64,000 nt of DNA from assembly GCA_903823025.1 (NCBI GenBank), contig CAIJRK010000069.1, positions 25,609-89,608 of the forward strand, in the 5' to 3' direction. The DNA is from an uncultured beta proteobacterium (GTDB lineage: Bacteria; Pseudomonadota; Gammaproteobacteria; Burkholderiales; Burkholderiaceae_C). The translations under genes were made by a program, and so were the position numbers. Shown piece by piece: positions 27,128 to 36,107 of this stretch. How positions within the stretch are numbered: the first letter of the stretch is position 1; each line of letters starts with the position of its first letter. The notes under the pieces are model-generated. The model worked only from the letters and a program-made list of their open reading frames with translations. It did no database searches and was not told where the DNA came from.

Positions 27128-28483
27128 TTATACCGGCCACTGCACCGTCACGGCCAGTCCGCCCAGTCGTTCTGAGCGACTAATTTGCACTTGGGCGCCA
27201 AAGAGATTGGCAATCCTTTTGACGATGGACCAGCCCAGGCCACTGCCAGGCTGGTCGTGGCCCAGCACGCGGTAAAAACGTTCGCCCAAGCGGGCCATCT
27301 CAGGTTCGGTCATGCCGGGTCCGCTGTCTTGCACCCGTAAAACAGGGTGGCCCGACTCGGTCACCACCTGCACCAAAATCTCGGCTTTAGACGGGCTGTA
27401 GCGCATGGCGTTGTCCATCAAATTACGCACAAGAACGCCGACCAGCACCTCATCACCGGCGACAACACAGGGGGCCAGCGCGTCGAGTTCGAGCACTTGA
27501 TGGCGGGCCAGCGCGGTGGGCGCCAAATCGGCGGCTACCCGGCGCGCCACGGCGCTTAAGTCCACCGTCGTTGCTGAAGGGGGCGCCGCATCAGGGGCCG
27601 CTTCCAGACGGGCGAGGGTGAGCAGTTGTTCGACCAGACGCGTCGCCCGGTCGCAGCCGGCCAGTGTGGCGTGCAGCGCATGTTGGCGTTGTTCGACATC
27701 GGCCCCGGCGCCCAATGCCACCTGCGCCTGTGCCCGGATGCCGGCAATCGGTGTGCGCAACTCATGTGCGGCATCGGCGGTAAAACGACGCTCGGAGGCG
27801 ACCATGCTTTCAATGCGCGCGAACAAGTCGTTGAGCGACTCCACCATGGGCCTCATTTCTGAGGGCATATCAGCCAGCACCACCTGCTTAAGGGCTTGTG
27901 GACGTCGCTGACTCAGCACATGACTGAGCTGGCGAAAAGGCGCCAGCCCCTGCCGCACGGCCCACCAGCCCCCCAGCGCCAGCAGCGGCAAGGCATACAA
28001 AAGCGGAACGAGGACACTTTCCAAAATAACCCAAAGAATCGCGTTGCGTGATTCAACGCGCTCACCCACATAAACCTGCACATTGCTTTTGGCCCCTTGC
28101 GTTGAAAACACGCGCCACTTGTCACCATCGCTTTGTTTGACGGTTTTAAAGCCGTGGTCTTTGGGCGACATCGGCACCAAGCCGGCGTTGGACGAGCGCA
28201 TCACCAGTTGGTCTTTATGAAAAATTTGAAACGCCACCTGGGGCGCATATTTGTGCAACGAGGGGGCGTTTTTGATGCTGTCATGGTCATCGCTGCTGGC
28301 TTGTTGCACCACCAGCAGCGCGGCGGTCTGGGCTAAATGACCGTCCAGCAAATCATCCAGTTCTTCGCGGGCCTCAACCAGAGTGAGAACCGCAGCCCCC
28401 AACCAGATGACTGCAACCAACAACAAAAGAGGCGCCAGCAACCGGGCATGCAACGATTGAAAGCGTCGTCTCAGAGGCTTCAT
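27128..28483 (-). CDS. qseC: QseC-like sensor histidine kinase
   Basis: A 451-residue membrane kinase. A transmembrane helix (about 14-34), a periplasmic sensor (35-150) and a second helix (about 155-178) precede HAMP. The phosphorylated histidine is in the H-box ADAAHELRTPIAG; N-box NLMDNAMRYSP and G-box DSGPGM and GSGLGWSIV are present. Architecture and pairing match the QseC/TctE/PmrB group; the stimulus is unknown. The start overlaps the response regulator stop by 4 bases. Confidence 0.85.
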   Translation of the reverse strand: MKPLRRRFQSLHARLLAPLLLLVAVIWLGAAVLTLVEAREELDDLLDGHLAQTAALLVVQQASSDDHDSIKNAPSLHKYAPQVAFQIFHKDQLVMRSSNAGLVPMSPKDHGFKTVKQSDGDKWRVFSTQGAKSNVQVYVGERVESRNAILWVILESVLVPLLYALPLLALGGWWAVRQGLAPFRQLSHVLSQRRPQALKQVVLADMPSEMRPMVESLNDLFARIESMVASERRFTADAAHELRTPIAGIRAQAQVALGAGADVEQRQHALHATLAGCDRATRLVEQLLTLARLEAAPDAAPPSATTVDLSAVARRVAADLAPTALARHQVLELDALAPCVVAGDEVLVGVLVRNLMDNAMRYSPSKAEILVQVVTESGHPVLRVQDSGPGMTEPEMARLGERFYRVLGHDQPGSGLGWSIVKRIANLFGAQVQISRSERLGGLAVTVQWPV

Positions 28484-29151
28484 GACAACAGTTGCGTTCG
28501 CAGCGCGGTGTAGCCAACGCCGCGCACCGTCTGAATGACATCCGGGTGCAGTTTGCGCCGCAAGTGGTGAATGTGGACTTCGATGGCATTGCTATCGACT
28601 TCATAACCCCAGCTGTAGAGTTGCTGCTCCAGTTGTTCGCGCGACATCACGCGGTCGGCGTTGAGCATCAGGACGTGGAGCAAATCAAACTCCCGGGTGG
28701 ACAGTGTCACCGCTTCGCCCTTCAGGCTAACCCGGCGGGTGGCAGGCTCCAGCAGCACTTCGCCGCATTGCAAAGTGTCTTGCATCTGACCGTGTGAGCG
28801 GCGCACCAGAGAGCGCAGGCGCGCGCCCAGTTCATGCAAATCCACCGGTTTGATAACGTAGTCGTCAGCCCCCAAATCCAGCCCACGAATGCGATCCGGC
28901 ACTGCATCACGGGCCGTCAAAACCAGCACCGGGGTGGCTATTTTGTGCGCCCGCAAGGACTGCAACACATCCAGACCATCCTTTAAAGGCAGGCCCAAAT
29001 CGAGCACGGCGGCGGTGTAGTCGCCGGAGGTTAACTCACGCTCGGCGGCCACGCCGTCACGCACCCAATCCACTTGAAACCCGAGCTGGCGCAAACCAGC
29101 GCGCAGCCCATCACCCAGGATAGGGTCGTCTTCAGCCAGCAAAATACGCAT
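28480..29151 (-). CDS. qseB: OmpR-family response regulator, QseB-like
   Basis: A 223-residue regulator. The receiver domain has the acidic pair at D8-D9, phosphoacceptor D51 in VLDLGLP, and K103 in the ADDYVIKP segment. A winged-helix DNA-binding domain follows (about 125-220) with EVHIHHLRRKL. It is the partner of the adjacent kinase. A CTTAAG-N5-CTTAAT direct repeat sits 80-100 bases upstream, which fits autoregulation of the QseB/PmrA type. Confidence 0.88.
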   Translation of the reverse strand: MRILLAEDDPILGDGLRAGLRQLGFQVDWVRDGVAAERELTSGDYTAAVLDLGLPLKDGLDVLQSLRAHKIATPVLVLTARDAVPDRIRGLDLGADDYVIKPVDLHELGARLRSLVRRSHGQMQDTLQCGEVLLEPATRRVSLKGEAVTLSTREFDLLHVLMLNADRVMSREQLEQQLYSWGYEVDSNAIEVHIHHLRRKLHPDVIQTVRGVGYTALRTQLLS

Positions 29152-29230
29152 TCAAAGCTCCCGAAATAATTAAGTTTTCTTGCCAAGCACCTGATCTGCG
29201 CTCTGGCGGGTAGCCACCTTAGCGCGGAAA

Positions 29231-29251
29231 AATTAAGCCCAGCTTAAGCCC
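29231..29251 (-). promoter_or_regulatory. qseB: QseB/PmrA-type direct repeat box
   Basis: On the minus strand the sequence reads CTTAAG, five bases, CTTAAT: two half-sites at an 11-base period. This is the layout of QseB/PmrA boxes (CTTAAT-N5-CTTAAT). It lies upstream of the regulator gene and supports autoregulation. Confidence 0.6.
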
Positions 29252-29285
29252 ACCGATTCAACCCGACGGTTCGGCAGCTTGGGGT

Positions 29286-30653
29286 TCAGCCTAGTTCACG
29301 CACCACGTTCATCGCCTCTTCGACCCGCTCGACGGCGTGCAGGGTCAGCCCCTTAATTGGTTTTTTGGGCGCGTTGGCTTTGGGCACGACCGCCACGGTA
29401 AAGCCCAGTTTGGCGGCTTCGCGCAGGCGCTCCTGACCGCGTGGCGCCGGGCGCACTTCACCGACTAGCCCCACTTCACCAAAGGCAAAGAAGCCTTTGG
29501 GTAGCGGCTTGCCGCGCAGGCTTGACGTGATCGCCAGCAACACCGCCAAGTCAGCGGCTGGCTCGCTGATGCGCACGCCGCCGACAGCATTCACAAACAC
29601 GTCCTGATCCATGCAGGCAACGCCCGCATGGCGGTGCAGCACAGCGAGCAACATGGCCAGGCGGTCTTTGTCCAGCCCTACAGAAAGGCGTCGGGGCGAA
29701 GGCCCGCCGCTGTCCACCAGCGCCTGAATCTCCACCAACATGGGGCGCGTGCCCTCCAGCGTGACCATCACGCAACTGCCCGGCACCGGCTCTGCATGTT
29801 GACTCAAGAAAATGGCGCTTGGGTTGGACACGCCTTTAAGGCCTTTCTCGGTCATGGCAAACACGCCGATTTCATTGACGGCGCCAAAGCGGTTTTTGAT
29901 GGCGCGCACCAGCCTGAAACTTGAATGTGTATCGCCTTCAAAGTAAAGCACCGTGTCCACCATGTGCTCCAACACCCGTGGCCCGGCCAGAGTGCCTTCT
30001 TTGGTGACGTGCCCAACCAGCACAATGCACACGCCGCTGGCCTTGGCCGCGCGCGTCAGATGCGCGGCGCATTCACGCACCTGCGCCACCGAGCCGGGCG
30101 CCGAGGTGAGTTGGTCGGAGTACACGGTTTGAATCGAGTCGATGACGGCGACGTCGGGTTGCAAAACGTGCAGCGTGGCGAGAATTTTTTCCAGTCCAAT
30201 CTCGGCCAGCACCTTGACTTGGCTGTTGTCCAGCCCGAGGCGGCGCGAGCGTAACGCCACTTGCGCGCCACTTTCTTCACCCGTGACGTACAAGGTTTTT
30301 TGCCCACTGCGTTGCAGCGAATCCAGCGCCTGCAGCAGCAGCGTGGATTTACCAATACCCGGATCACCGCCAATCAGCACCACGCCGCCCTCCACAATAC
30401 CGCCGCCCAGCACGCGATCCAGCTCTTCATGACCGGTGGGCGTGCGGGCCATGTCCACCGCGTTGATGTCGCCCAGGGTGACGACCTCAGCCGTTTTGGC
30501 CAGCGCGGCAAAGCGGTTTTTGGTGGGCATTGTGCTTTCGGCGACGGACTCAATCAGCGTGTTCCAGGCGTTGCAACTGGGGCATTTGCCCAGCCATTTG
30601 GGGCTGGTGCCGCCACACTCAGAACATACATAAACAGTTTTTTCTTTTGCCAT
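29286..30653 (-). CDS. radA: DNA repair protein RadA (Sms)
   Basis: A 455-residue branch-migration ATPase that works with RecA in recombinational repair. The N-terminal Cys4 zinc finger uses C10, C13, C24 and C27. The RecA-like core has Walker A GDPGIGKST, and the RadA-specific motif KNRFG is intact. The C-terminal Lon-protease-like domain includes GGVRISEPAADLAVLLA. Length is normal. It is divergent from the diguanylate cyclase gene. Confidence 0.95.
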   Translation of the reverse strand: MAKEKTVYVCSECGGTSPKWLGKCPSCNAWNTLIESVAESTMPTKNRFAALAKTAEVVTLGDINAVDMARTPTGHEELDRVLGGGIVEGGVVLIGGDPGIGKSTLLLQALDSLQRSGQKTLYVTGEESGAQVALRSRRLGLDNSQVKVLAEIGLEKILATLHVLQPDVAVIDSIQTVYSDQLTSAPGSVAQVRECAAHLTRAAKASGVCIVLVGHVTKEGTLAGPRVLEHMVDTVLYFEGDTHSSFRLVRAIKNRFGAVNEIGVFAMTEKGLKGVSNPSAIFLSQHAEPVPGSCVMVTLEGTRPMLVEIQALVDSGGPSPRRLSVGLDKDRLAMLLAVLHRHAGVACMDQDVFVNAVGGVRISEPAADLAVLLAITSSLRGKPLPKGFFAFGEVGLVGEVRPAPRGQERLREAAKLGFTVAVVPKANAPKKPIKGLTLHAVERVEEAMNVVRELG

Positions 30654-30812
30654 GCCTGAATAGTACTTGGCAGCGCCGCTAATCCCATGAAGTCATCGTG
30701 GAGAATAGTCTCTTGGCGAGCCTGCTTCATCGCAAGCGCGTCAGTCACGCGTACCACTCCTCAAAACCCAAGAAGCCCGGATAAAAAATCGGGCCAACAG
30801 AGAGACACCCCA

Positions 30813-31970
30813 ATGACCGCGCACCGCATTGCAGATTTCATATGGCAACGACTCACCGGGCTGATGCCGGGCGAGCTTAAACAAGCTGAACTAGGGTGGC
30901 TGGCACTGCCGCACCTGCACATGGCGCTCTTGACGCGCCGCCGGGCGACCATGATTGTGAATCGGGTGCGCCTGTTCTCCTTCTTGTTCGCGGTGTTGAC
31001 GCCGCTTTGGAGTCTGGTTGATCTGGTCGTTTTTCCGTTTCCGTTGTGGCTCAGTCTGGCCGCGATGCGGTTGTTGGCCGGGGCCGCTTTTGGCATGTTG
31101 CTGCTGTACCGCCCCAACGGCGAGCTGTTTGACGCCTACCGCGCCATGGCGTTATTGTTTGCCATTCCGACCGCTTTTTATGTGGCCTCGTTCTCGCTAC
31201 TGGGTCACTACCAGCTCACCGGCATCTCGGCGGCGATTGGCGCGGGCTATGCTTTTTTGCCCTTCGTGCTGCTGGCCGGTCTGGCCATCTTCCCGCTCAC
31301 CTTGCTTGAAAACGTGGTGATTGCCAGTCCGATTTTGATTGCGCAAGCCATCGCCGGATCAATGCGCTGGGCCACGCTGGACTGGCCCTCGTTTGCCGGC
31401 GCTTTCTGGCTGCTGGTGTTGATTACCGGCGTGGCCACGCTGGCGGGCATGAGTCAGCTGGCGTTCATGATCGTGCTGGTGCGCCAAGCCATTCGAGACC
31501 CGCTGACTGGCGTTTTTTCACGCGCCAGCGGCGAGGAGGTGCTGACTTTGCAGTTCACGATTGCCCGTCGCAGCAAGGCCGCGCTGTCGGTGGCCTTCAT
31601 TGATCTGGATCACTTCAAAAACATCAACGACCAGTTTGGTCATGATGCGGGCGACAAGGCGCTGATCGATATGACCAGCATCGTCAGCGGCCACTTGCGT
31701 CAGGGCGACATGCTGGTGCGTTGGGGCGGTGAGGAGTTCTTGCTGGTCATGCCCAACACCGACGCGGCGCAGGCGCAAACCGCACTGTTACGGATGCGAA
31801 GCGCGGGCTTTGGTTTGCGCCCCGAGAAAACACCGTTGACGGCCAGCATCGGGCTGGCCGAGTGCCGCGCCGATCAAAGCCCGGACTGGAAAACACTGGT
31901 GGAACTGGCCGACAAACGCATGTACCAAGCCAAAGAAGGCGGGCGTGATCAGGTCGTTGGCCCAACGTGA
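30813..31970 (+). CDS. Membrane diguanylate cyclase (GGDEF)
   Basis: A 385-residue protein. About six transmembrane helices (residues 45-215) precede a GGDEF domain. The active-site motif is GGEEF, with the inhibitory site RQGD five residues before it, so it should make c-di-GMP and be product-inhibited. ATG 30813 was chosen over a start 42 codons upstream, because that extension is not protein-like. The end overlaps the open frame of the next gene, but not its chosen start. Confidence 0.88.
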   Translation: MTAHRIADFIWQRLTGLMPGELKQAELGWLALPHLHMALLTRRRATMIVNRVRLFSFLFAVLTPLWSLVDLVVFPFPLWLSLAAMRLLAGAAFGMLLLYRPNGELFDAYRAMALLFAIPTAFYVASFSLLGHYQLTGISAAIGAGYAFLPFVLLAGLAIFPLTLLENVVIASPILIAQAIAGSMRWATLDWPSFAGAFWLLVLITGVATLAGMSQLAFMIVLVRQAIRDPLTGVFSRASGEEVLTLQFTIARRSKAALSVAFIDLDHFKNINDQFGHDAGDKALIDMTSIVSGHLRQGDMLVRWGGEEFLLVMPNTDAAQAQTALLRMRSAGFGLRPEKTPLTASIGLAECRADQSPDWKTLVELADKRMYQAKEGGRDQVVGPT

Positions 31971-32028
31971 CCCGCTAAACCGCAACGCAAATTTGGGCGG
32001 TGGCCCTGGTCGCGACAATGTCACCCTT

Positions 32029-33486
32029 ATGCCCTCTATTGCTGCTTTCTTTTTTATTGCCTTGCCCTGGTTGAATCCGTGGGCGCCAGGGCCGTCCTCG
32101 GCGGTCATGCCCTGGGTGCTGACGTTGGTCAGTTTTGCGTTTGTGTTGCTGGTTGCACCACGGGTTCGGCTGGCCGAGGTGGCGCCTGCTGCCTGGCTGT
32201 TTGCCGCGTTGCTCAGTAGCTTGCTGGGCTTGCTGCAATACTTTGGTGCGACGGCGGCGTTGGGGGCTTGGGTCAACAGCACCGGCATAGGCGAGGCTTA
32301 TGCCAACCTGCGCCAGCGTAACCAGTTTGCCACGCTGACCAATATCGGCTTGGCCGTCTTGCTGTGGTGGGGCGTCAAACAGCCTTTAGCCCGCGCGTGG
32401 CTAGTGGCTGCTGCCGTGTTGCTGGCACTGGGCAATGCCACCTCGTCATCGCGCACGGGGTTGTTGCAATTGGGCGTGTTGGTGGCCCTGGTCTGGCTTT
32501 GGCGGCGCAACGACAGTGGGCAACAGCGACCGGCTATCGGGCCACTGGCGGTGCTGACAATCGCCGTGCTGACCTATGGCCTTGGCGCTTGGGCTTTGCC
32601 GTTTTTAGCCCATCTTGATCCAAACGCCACAGGCATTTTTGCGCGCTTGCAAGCAGACAGCCCAAGCTGCGCCAGTCGCCTGACGTTGTGGGGCAACGTG
32701 CTGCACCTGATCGCCCAAAAGCCGATGTGGGGCTGGGGTTGGGGTGAGCTGGATTACGCGCATTTCATCACGCTGTACCCCGGCGCGCGGTTTTGTGAAA
32801 TTCTGGATAACGCCCATAACCTGCCTTTGCATCTGGCTGTCGAACTGGGTGTGCCGCTGGCCTTGACGATCTGCGGCGTGGGCGTTTGGGCACTGTGGCG
32901 CGCCCAACCCTGGCGCGAGACGAACGCGACGCGGCAAATGGCGTGGGCCGTGCTGGCCGTTATTTTGACGCACAGCTTGCTGGAATATCCCTTGTGGTAC
33001 GGGCCGTTTCAAGTCGCCTTTGGCCTGTGTCTCTGGTTGTTGTGGCGCACACCGAAGTCACCTCTTTTGGTGCGGCGGGCCTCCATTTGGGCCATGGCGC
33101 TGGCGCTGTCTTTGGTGGTGTTTTCCGGCTATGTGGCGTGGGACTATCAGCGCATCAGCCAACCCTTTCGCGTGCCTGATCAGCGTTGGGAGACCTATCG
33201 CGCCGACCCGCTGGCGCAGATAGGCGACTCGTGGCTGTTTCAAGGTCAGCTGCGGTTTGCTGAACTCACCACCACCACGCTGACGCCAGACAATGCGGCG
33301 CAACAACACGCGCTGGCTTTGACCACGCTGCACTTTTCTCCCGAGCCGCGTGTGATTGAGTTGCTCATTGAGAGCGCCGAGTTGTTGGGCCATCACGACG
33401 ACGCGCTGTTTTATCGGGCACGTTATCAGGCTGCGTTTTCGACCGCCTACGCGGCGTGGGTCACGCGGAATTCAAAATCAAAATGA
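32029..33486 (+). CDS. PglL/WaaL-like O-antigen ligase or oligosaccharyltransferase
   Basis: A 485-residue inner-membrane protein with about 11-12 helices and a periplasmic Wzy_C/ligase loop. The segment NLRQRNQFATLTNIG and, later, AHNLPLHLAVELG are typical of PglL-type O-oligosaccharyltransferases (the Wzy_C_2 group), which transfer lipid-linked glycans to pilin or other proteins. WaaL-type O-antigen ligases share the fold. No pilin or glycan cluster is adjacent, so the acceptor is unknown. ATG 32029 places the first helix at the N-terminus; the longer frame overlaps the cyclase gene. Confidence 0.8.
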   Translation: MPSIAAFFFIALPWLNPWAPGPSSAVMPWVLTLVSFAFVLLVAPRVRLAEVAPAAWLFAALLSSLLGLLQYFGATAALGAWVNSTGIGEAYANLRQRNQFATLTNIGLAVLLWWGVKQPLARAWLVAAAVLLALGNATSSSRTGLLQLGVLVALVWLWRRNDSGQQRPAIGPLAVLTIAVLTYGLGAWALPFLAHLDPNATGIFARLQADSPSCASRLTLWGNVLHLIAQKPMWGWGWGELDYAHFITLYPGARFCEILDNAHNLPLHLAVELGVPLALTICGVGVWALWRAQPWRETNATRQMAWAVLAVILTHSLLEYPLWYGPFQVAFGLCLWLLWRTPKSPLLVRRASIWAMALALSLVVFSGYVAWDYQRISQPFRVPDQRWETYRADPLAQIGDSWLFQGQLRFAELTTTTLTPDNAAQQHALALTTLHFSPEPRVIELLIESAELLGHHDDALFYRARYQAAFSTAYAAWVTRNSKSK

Positions 33487-33505
33487 TTAAAAAGGAACCC
33501 TGAAT

Positions 33506-35059
33506 ATGCTCGACGACATCAAGAAAACCCTCTGGGCCACCGCCGACAAACTGCGCGCCAACATGGACGCCGCTGAATACAAACACTTGGTGCTCGGCCT
33601 CATCTTCGTCAAATACATCTCCGACACCTTTGCCGCCCGGCGCGCGGAATTGATGACGCGCTTGACCAACCCCGCAGACGAGTATTTCTACCATGAAGCT
33701 GGCCCCGGTGATGTTGAGGCTGAACTCGAAGACCGCGACTATTACAAAGAAGTCAACGTCTTCTGGGTGCCTGAATCGGCTCGTTGGGAAAGCCTGCGCG
33801 CGGCCGCCAAGCAAGTGGACATTGGCAAGCGCATTGACGAAGCCCTGACGCAGATTGAAGCGGAGAACCCCAAGCTCAAAGGCATTCTGGACAAACGCTA
33901 CGCCCGCGCCCAATTGCCTGACGGCAAGCTAGGTGAACTGGTCGATTTGGTGTCCACCATCGGCTTTGGCGACAACCCCTCGGTTGCCCGCGATGTGTTG
34001 GGTCAGGTGTACGAATACTTTCTGGGCATGTTCGCCAGCGCCGAAGGCAAACGGGGCGGTGACGATTACACCCCACGTAGCGTCGATTGGTTGCTGGTGT
34101 CCATCCTCGCCCCGATGCGCGGACAAATTTACGACCCCTGCTGTGGCGCCGCCAGTACCCTTGCACTCGCCGATGAGTATTCAAAAGCTCACGGCAGCAA
34201 ACCGAGTGATCTATCCCTCTACGGGCAAGAGGCCAACCCGACCACTTGGCGTCTTGCGATCATGCATCTGGCCATTCGTGGCATCGACTTCAACCTGGGC
34301 CGAGAGCCAGGAAACACCTTTACCCACAACCTGCACGCCAATTTGCGCGCCGACTTCGTTGTCGCGGGTCCCCCGTTCAATATCAGCGACTGGTGGCATG
34401 GCAGTTTGACGGGCGACCCGCGCTGGGTTTACGGCGACCCGCCGCCGGGCAACGCCAACTACGCTTGGTTGCAGCACATGCTGCACCACCTCAAACCTTC
34501 GGGCCGCGCGGGCATCGTGCTGGCCAACGGCGCCATGAGTTCCAGTCAGAACAGCGAGGGCAGCATCCGCGCCGCGATGGTCGAGGCTGACGTGGTGGAG
34601 GTCATGGTGGCGTTGCCGGGCCAGTTGTTCTTCAACACGCAAATTCCCGCTTGCCTGTGGTTTTTAGTCAAACAAAAAACCCAGCGCCAAGGCGAAGTGT
34701 TGTTCATCGACGCCCGCAAACTGGCAACCATGATCAGCCGGGTGCAGGCTGAACTGACGGATGCGGTGATTGAGCGCATTGCCCAAACAGTTGCCGCTTG
34801 GCGCGGTGAACCGGATGCGAGCGAGTACCAGGATATTGCCGGCTTTTGCCGCAGCGTCACGCTGGCAGAGATTGCCCAGCACGGCCACGTCCTCACGCCG
34901 GGCCGCTACGTCGGGGCCGAAGAAGTTGAAGACAACGACGAAGACTTCGCCACCAAGATGCAGCAACTCACCGCAAAGCTGGGCGAGCAAATGACCAAAG
35001 GCGCGGAACTAGACCAGTTGATCCGGCAGAAGCTGGGAGGGTTAGGCTATGCGTTCTGA
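33506..35059 (+). CDS. hsdM: Type I restriction-modification HsdM, with divergent catalytic motifs
   Basis: A 517-residue protein with the full HsdM plan: N-terminal helical domain (VLGLIFVKYISDTF), then an adenine methyltransferase fold. Much of the fold is well conserved (LYGQEANPTTWRLAIMHLAI, GNANYAWLQHM). The two defining motifs differ, though. Motif I reads DPCCGAAS (210-217), where DPCCGSGG is usual, and motif IV reads GPPF (288-291) in place of NPPF. The first change affects SAM binding, the second the catalytic asparagine that holds the target adenine. Modification activity is therefore doubtful. HsdS and HsdR elsewhere in the island keep their motifs. It is first in the run and overlaps the DUF1016 gene by 11 bases. 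Confidence 0.85.
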   Translation: MLDDIKKTLWATADKLRANMDAAEYKHLVLGLIFVKYISDTFAARRAELMTRLTNPADEYFYHEAGPGDVEAELEDRDYYKEVNVFWVPESARWESLRAAAKQVDIGKRIDEALTQIEAENPKLKGILDKRYARAQLPDGKLGELVDLVSTIGFGDNPSVARDVLGQVYEYFLGMFASAEGKRGGDDYTPRSVDWLLVSILAPMRGQIYDPCCGAASTLALADEYSKAHGSKPSDLSLYGQEANPTTWRLAIMHLAIRGIDFNLGREPGNTFTHNLHANLRADFVVAGPPFNISDWWHGSLTGDPRWVYGDPPPGNANYAWLQHMLHHLKPSGRAGIVLANGAMSSSQNSEGSIRAAMVEADVVEVMVALPGQLFFNTQIPACLWFLVKQKTQRQGEVLFIDARKLATMISRVQAELTDAVIERIAQTVAAWRGEPDASEYQDIAGFCRSVTLAEIAQHGHVLTPGRYVGAEEVEDNDEDFATKMQQLTAKLGEQMTKGAELDQLIRQKLGGLGYAF

Positions 35060-36107
35060 AGCAATGGCACCCGTGGGTTATGGCGACTTCCTGATTGAGG
35101 TCAAGACACAGATTCGTCAGCGGCAGTTGTCTGCATTTCGGGCCGCCAACACGGAGTTGATCAAGCTTTACTGGTGGCTGGGTGAAAACATCAGTCAGCG
35201 GCAAGCCGCATTGGGCTGGGGCAAAGCCGTGGTTGAGAATTTAGCGCGGGATTTGCAGGCAGCATTTCCGGGGCGCAACGGGTTTTCTGCGCAAAACCTG
35301 TGGCTGATGCGCCAATTTTTCAACGAATACACCACCAGAGCAAAACTCCAACCGCTGGTTGGAGAAATCAGTTGGACTAAAAACCTGCTCATCATGGCGC
35401 GCTGCAAAGACGACCTTGAGCGCGAGTTTTACCTGCGTGCCACGGCGCGTTTCGGCTGGACAAAAAACGTGTTGCAGCATCAACTGGACAACCACAGCTA
35501 CCGCCAATACCTGCTGGGCCAAACTAACTTTGACGCAGCCGTGCCGGAGAGCATCAAGGCGCAAGCACTGCTGGCCATCAAAGACCACTACACCTTTGAT
35601 TTCTTGGGGCTGGCCGAACAGCATTCTGAACGCGAACTGGAACAGTCGCTGGTTGCCAATTTGCGTGGTTTTCTGGCGGAAATGGGCGGTGCATTCACCT
35701 TTGTGGGCAACCAGTTCAAGCTGGAAAGCGAAGGCCGCGAATACTTTATCGACCTGCTGCTGTTTCACCGGCGACTGCGCTGTCTGGTGGCGATTGAATT
35801 GAAGATTGGCGAGTTCAAACCCGAGCACAAGGGACAAATCGAGTTCTATCTGGATCAGCTTGACCAGCATCACCGAATGGAGGGCGAAAACCCGCCGATT
35901 GGCATCGTGATTTGCAGAAGCAAGACGCGCACGATGGTGGAATACGCCCTGCGCACCATGACGCGCCCGCTGGGCATTGCCACCTACACCGTCACCCCGC
36001 AACTGCCCGCCGACTTTCAGGGCGAATTGCCCAGCCCCGAACAAATCGCGGAACGCTTGGCCGGTTGGGCGCGGGATTCGGTAGCGTTTGATGGGGAGGG
36101 GGTATGA
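35049..36107 (+). CDS. DUF1016 (YhcG-type) PD-(D/E)XK nuclease
   Basis: A 352-residue protein of the DUF1016/YhcG family. The N-terminal half (LIKLYWWLGENISQRQ, FSAQNLWLMRQFF) is the DUF1016_N helical domain. The C-terminal half is a PD-(D/E)XK nuclease fold with D in EYFIDLLLFH and the ExK of VAIELKIGEF, so the active site looks intact. Such genes are frequently lodged between hsdM and hsdS in type I loci. It overlaps both neighbours (11 bases with hsdM, 4 with hsdS), which indicates one operon. Confidence 0.88.
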   Translation: MRSEAMAPVGYGDFLIEVKTQIRQRQLSAFRAANTELIKLYWWLGENISQRQAALGWGKAVVENLARDLQAAFPGRNGFSAQNLWLMRQFFNEYTTRAKLQPLVGEISWTKNLLIMARCKDDLEREFYLRATARFGWTKNVLQHQLDNHSYRQYLLGQTNFDAAVPESIKAQALLAIKDHYTFDFLGLAEQHSERELEQSLVANLRGFLAEMGGAFTFVGNQFKLESEGREYFIDLLLFHRRLRCLVAIELKIGEFKPEHKGQIEFYLDQLDQHHRMEGENPPIGIVICRSKTRTMVEYALRTMTRPLGIATYTVTPQLPADFQGELPSPEQIAERLAGWARDSVAFDGEGV

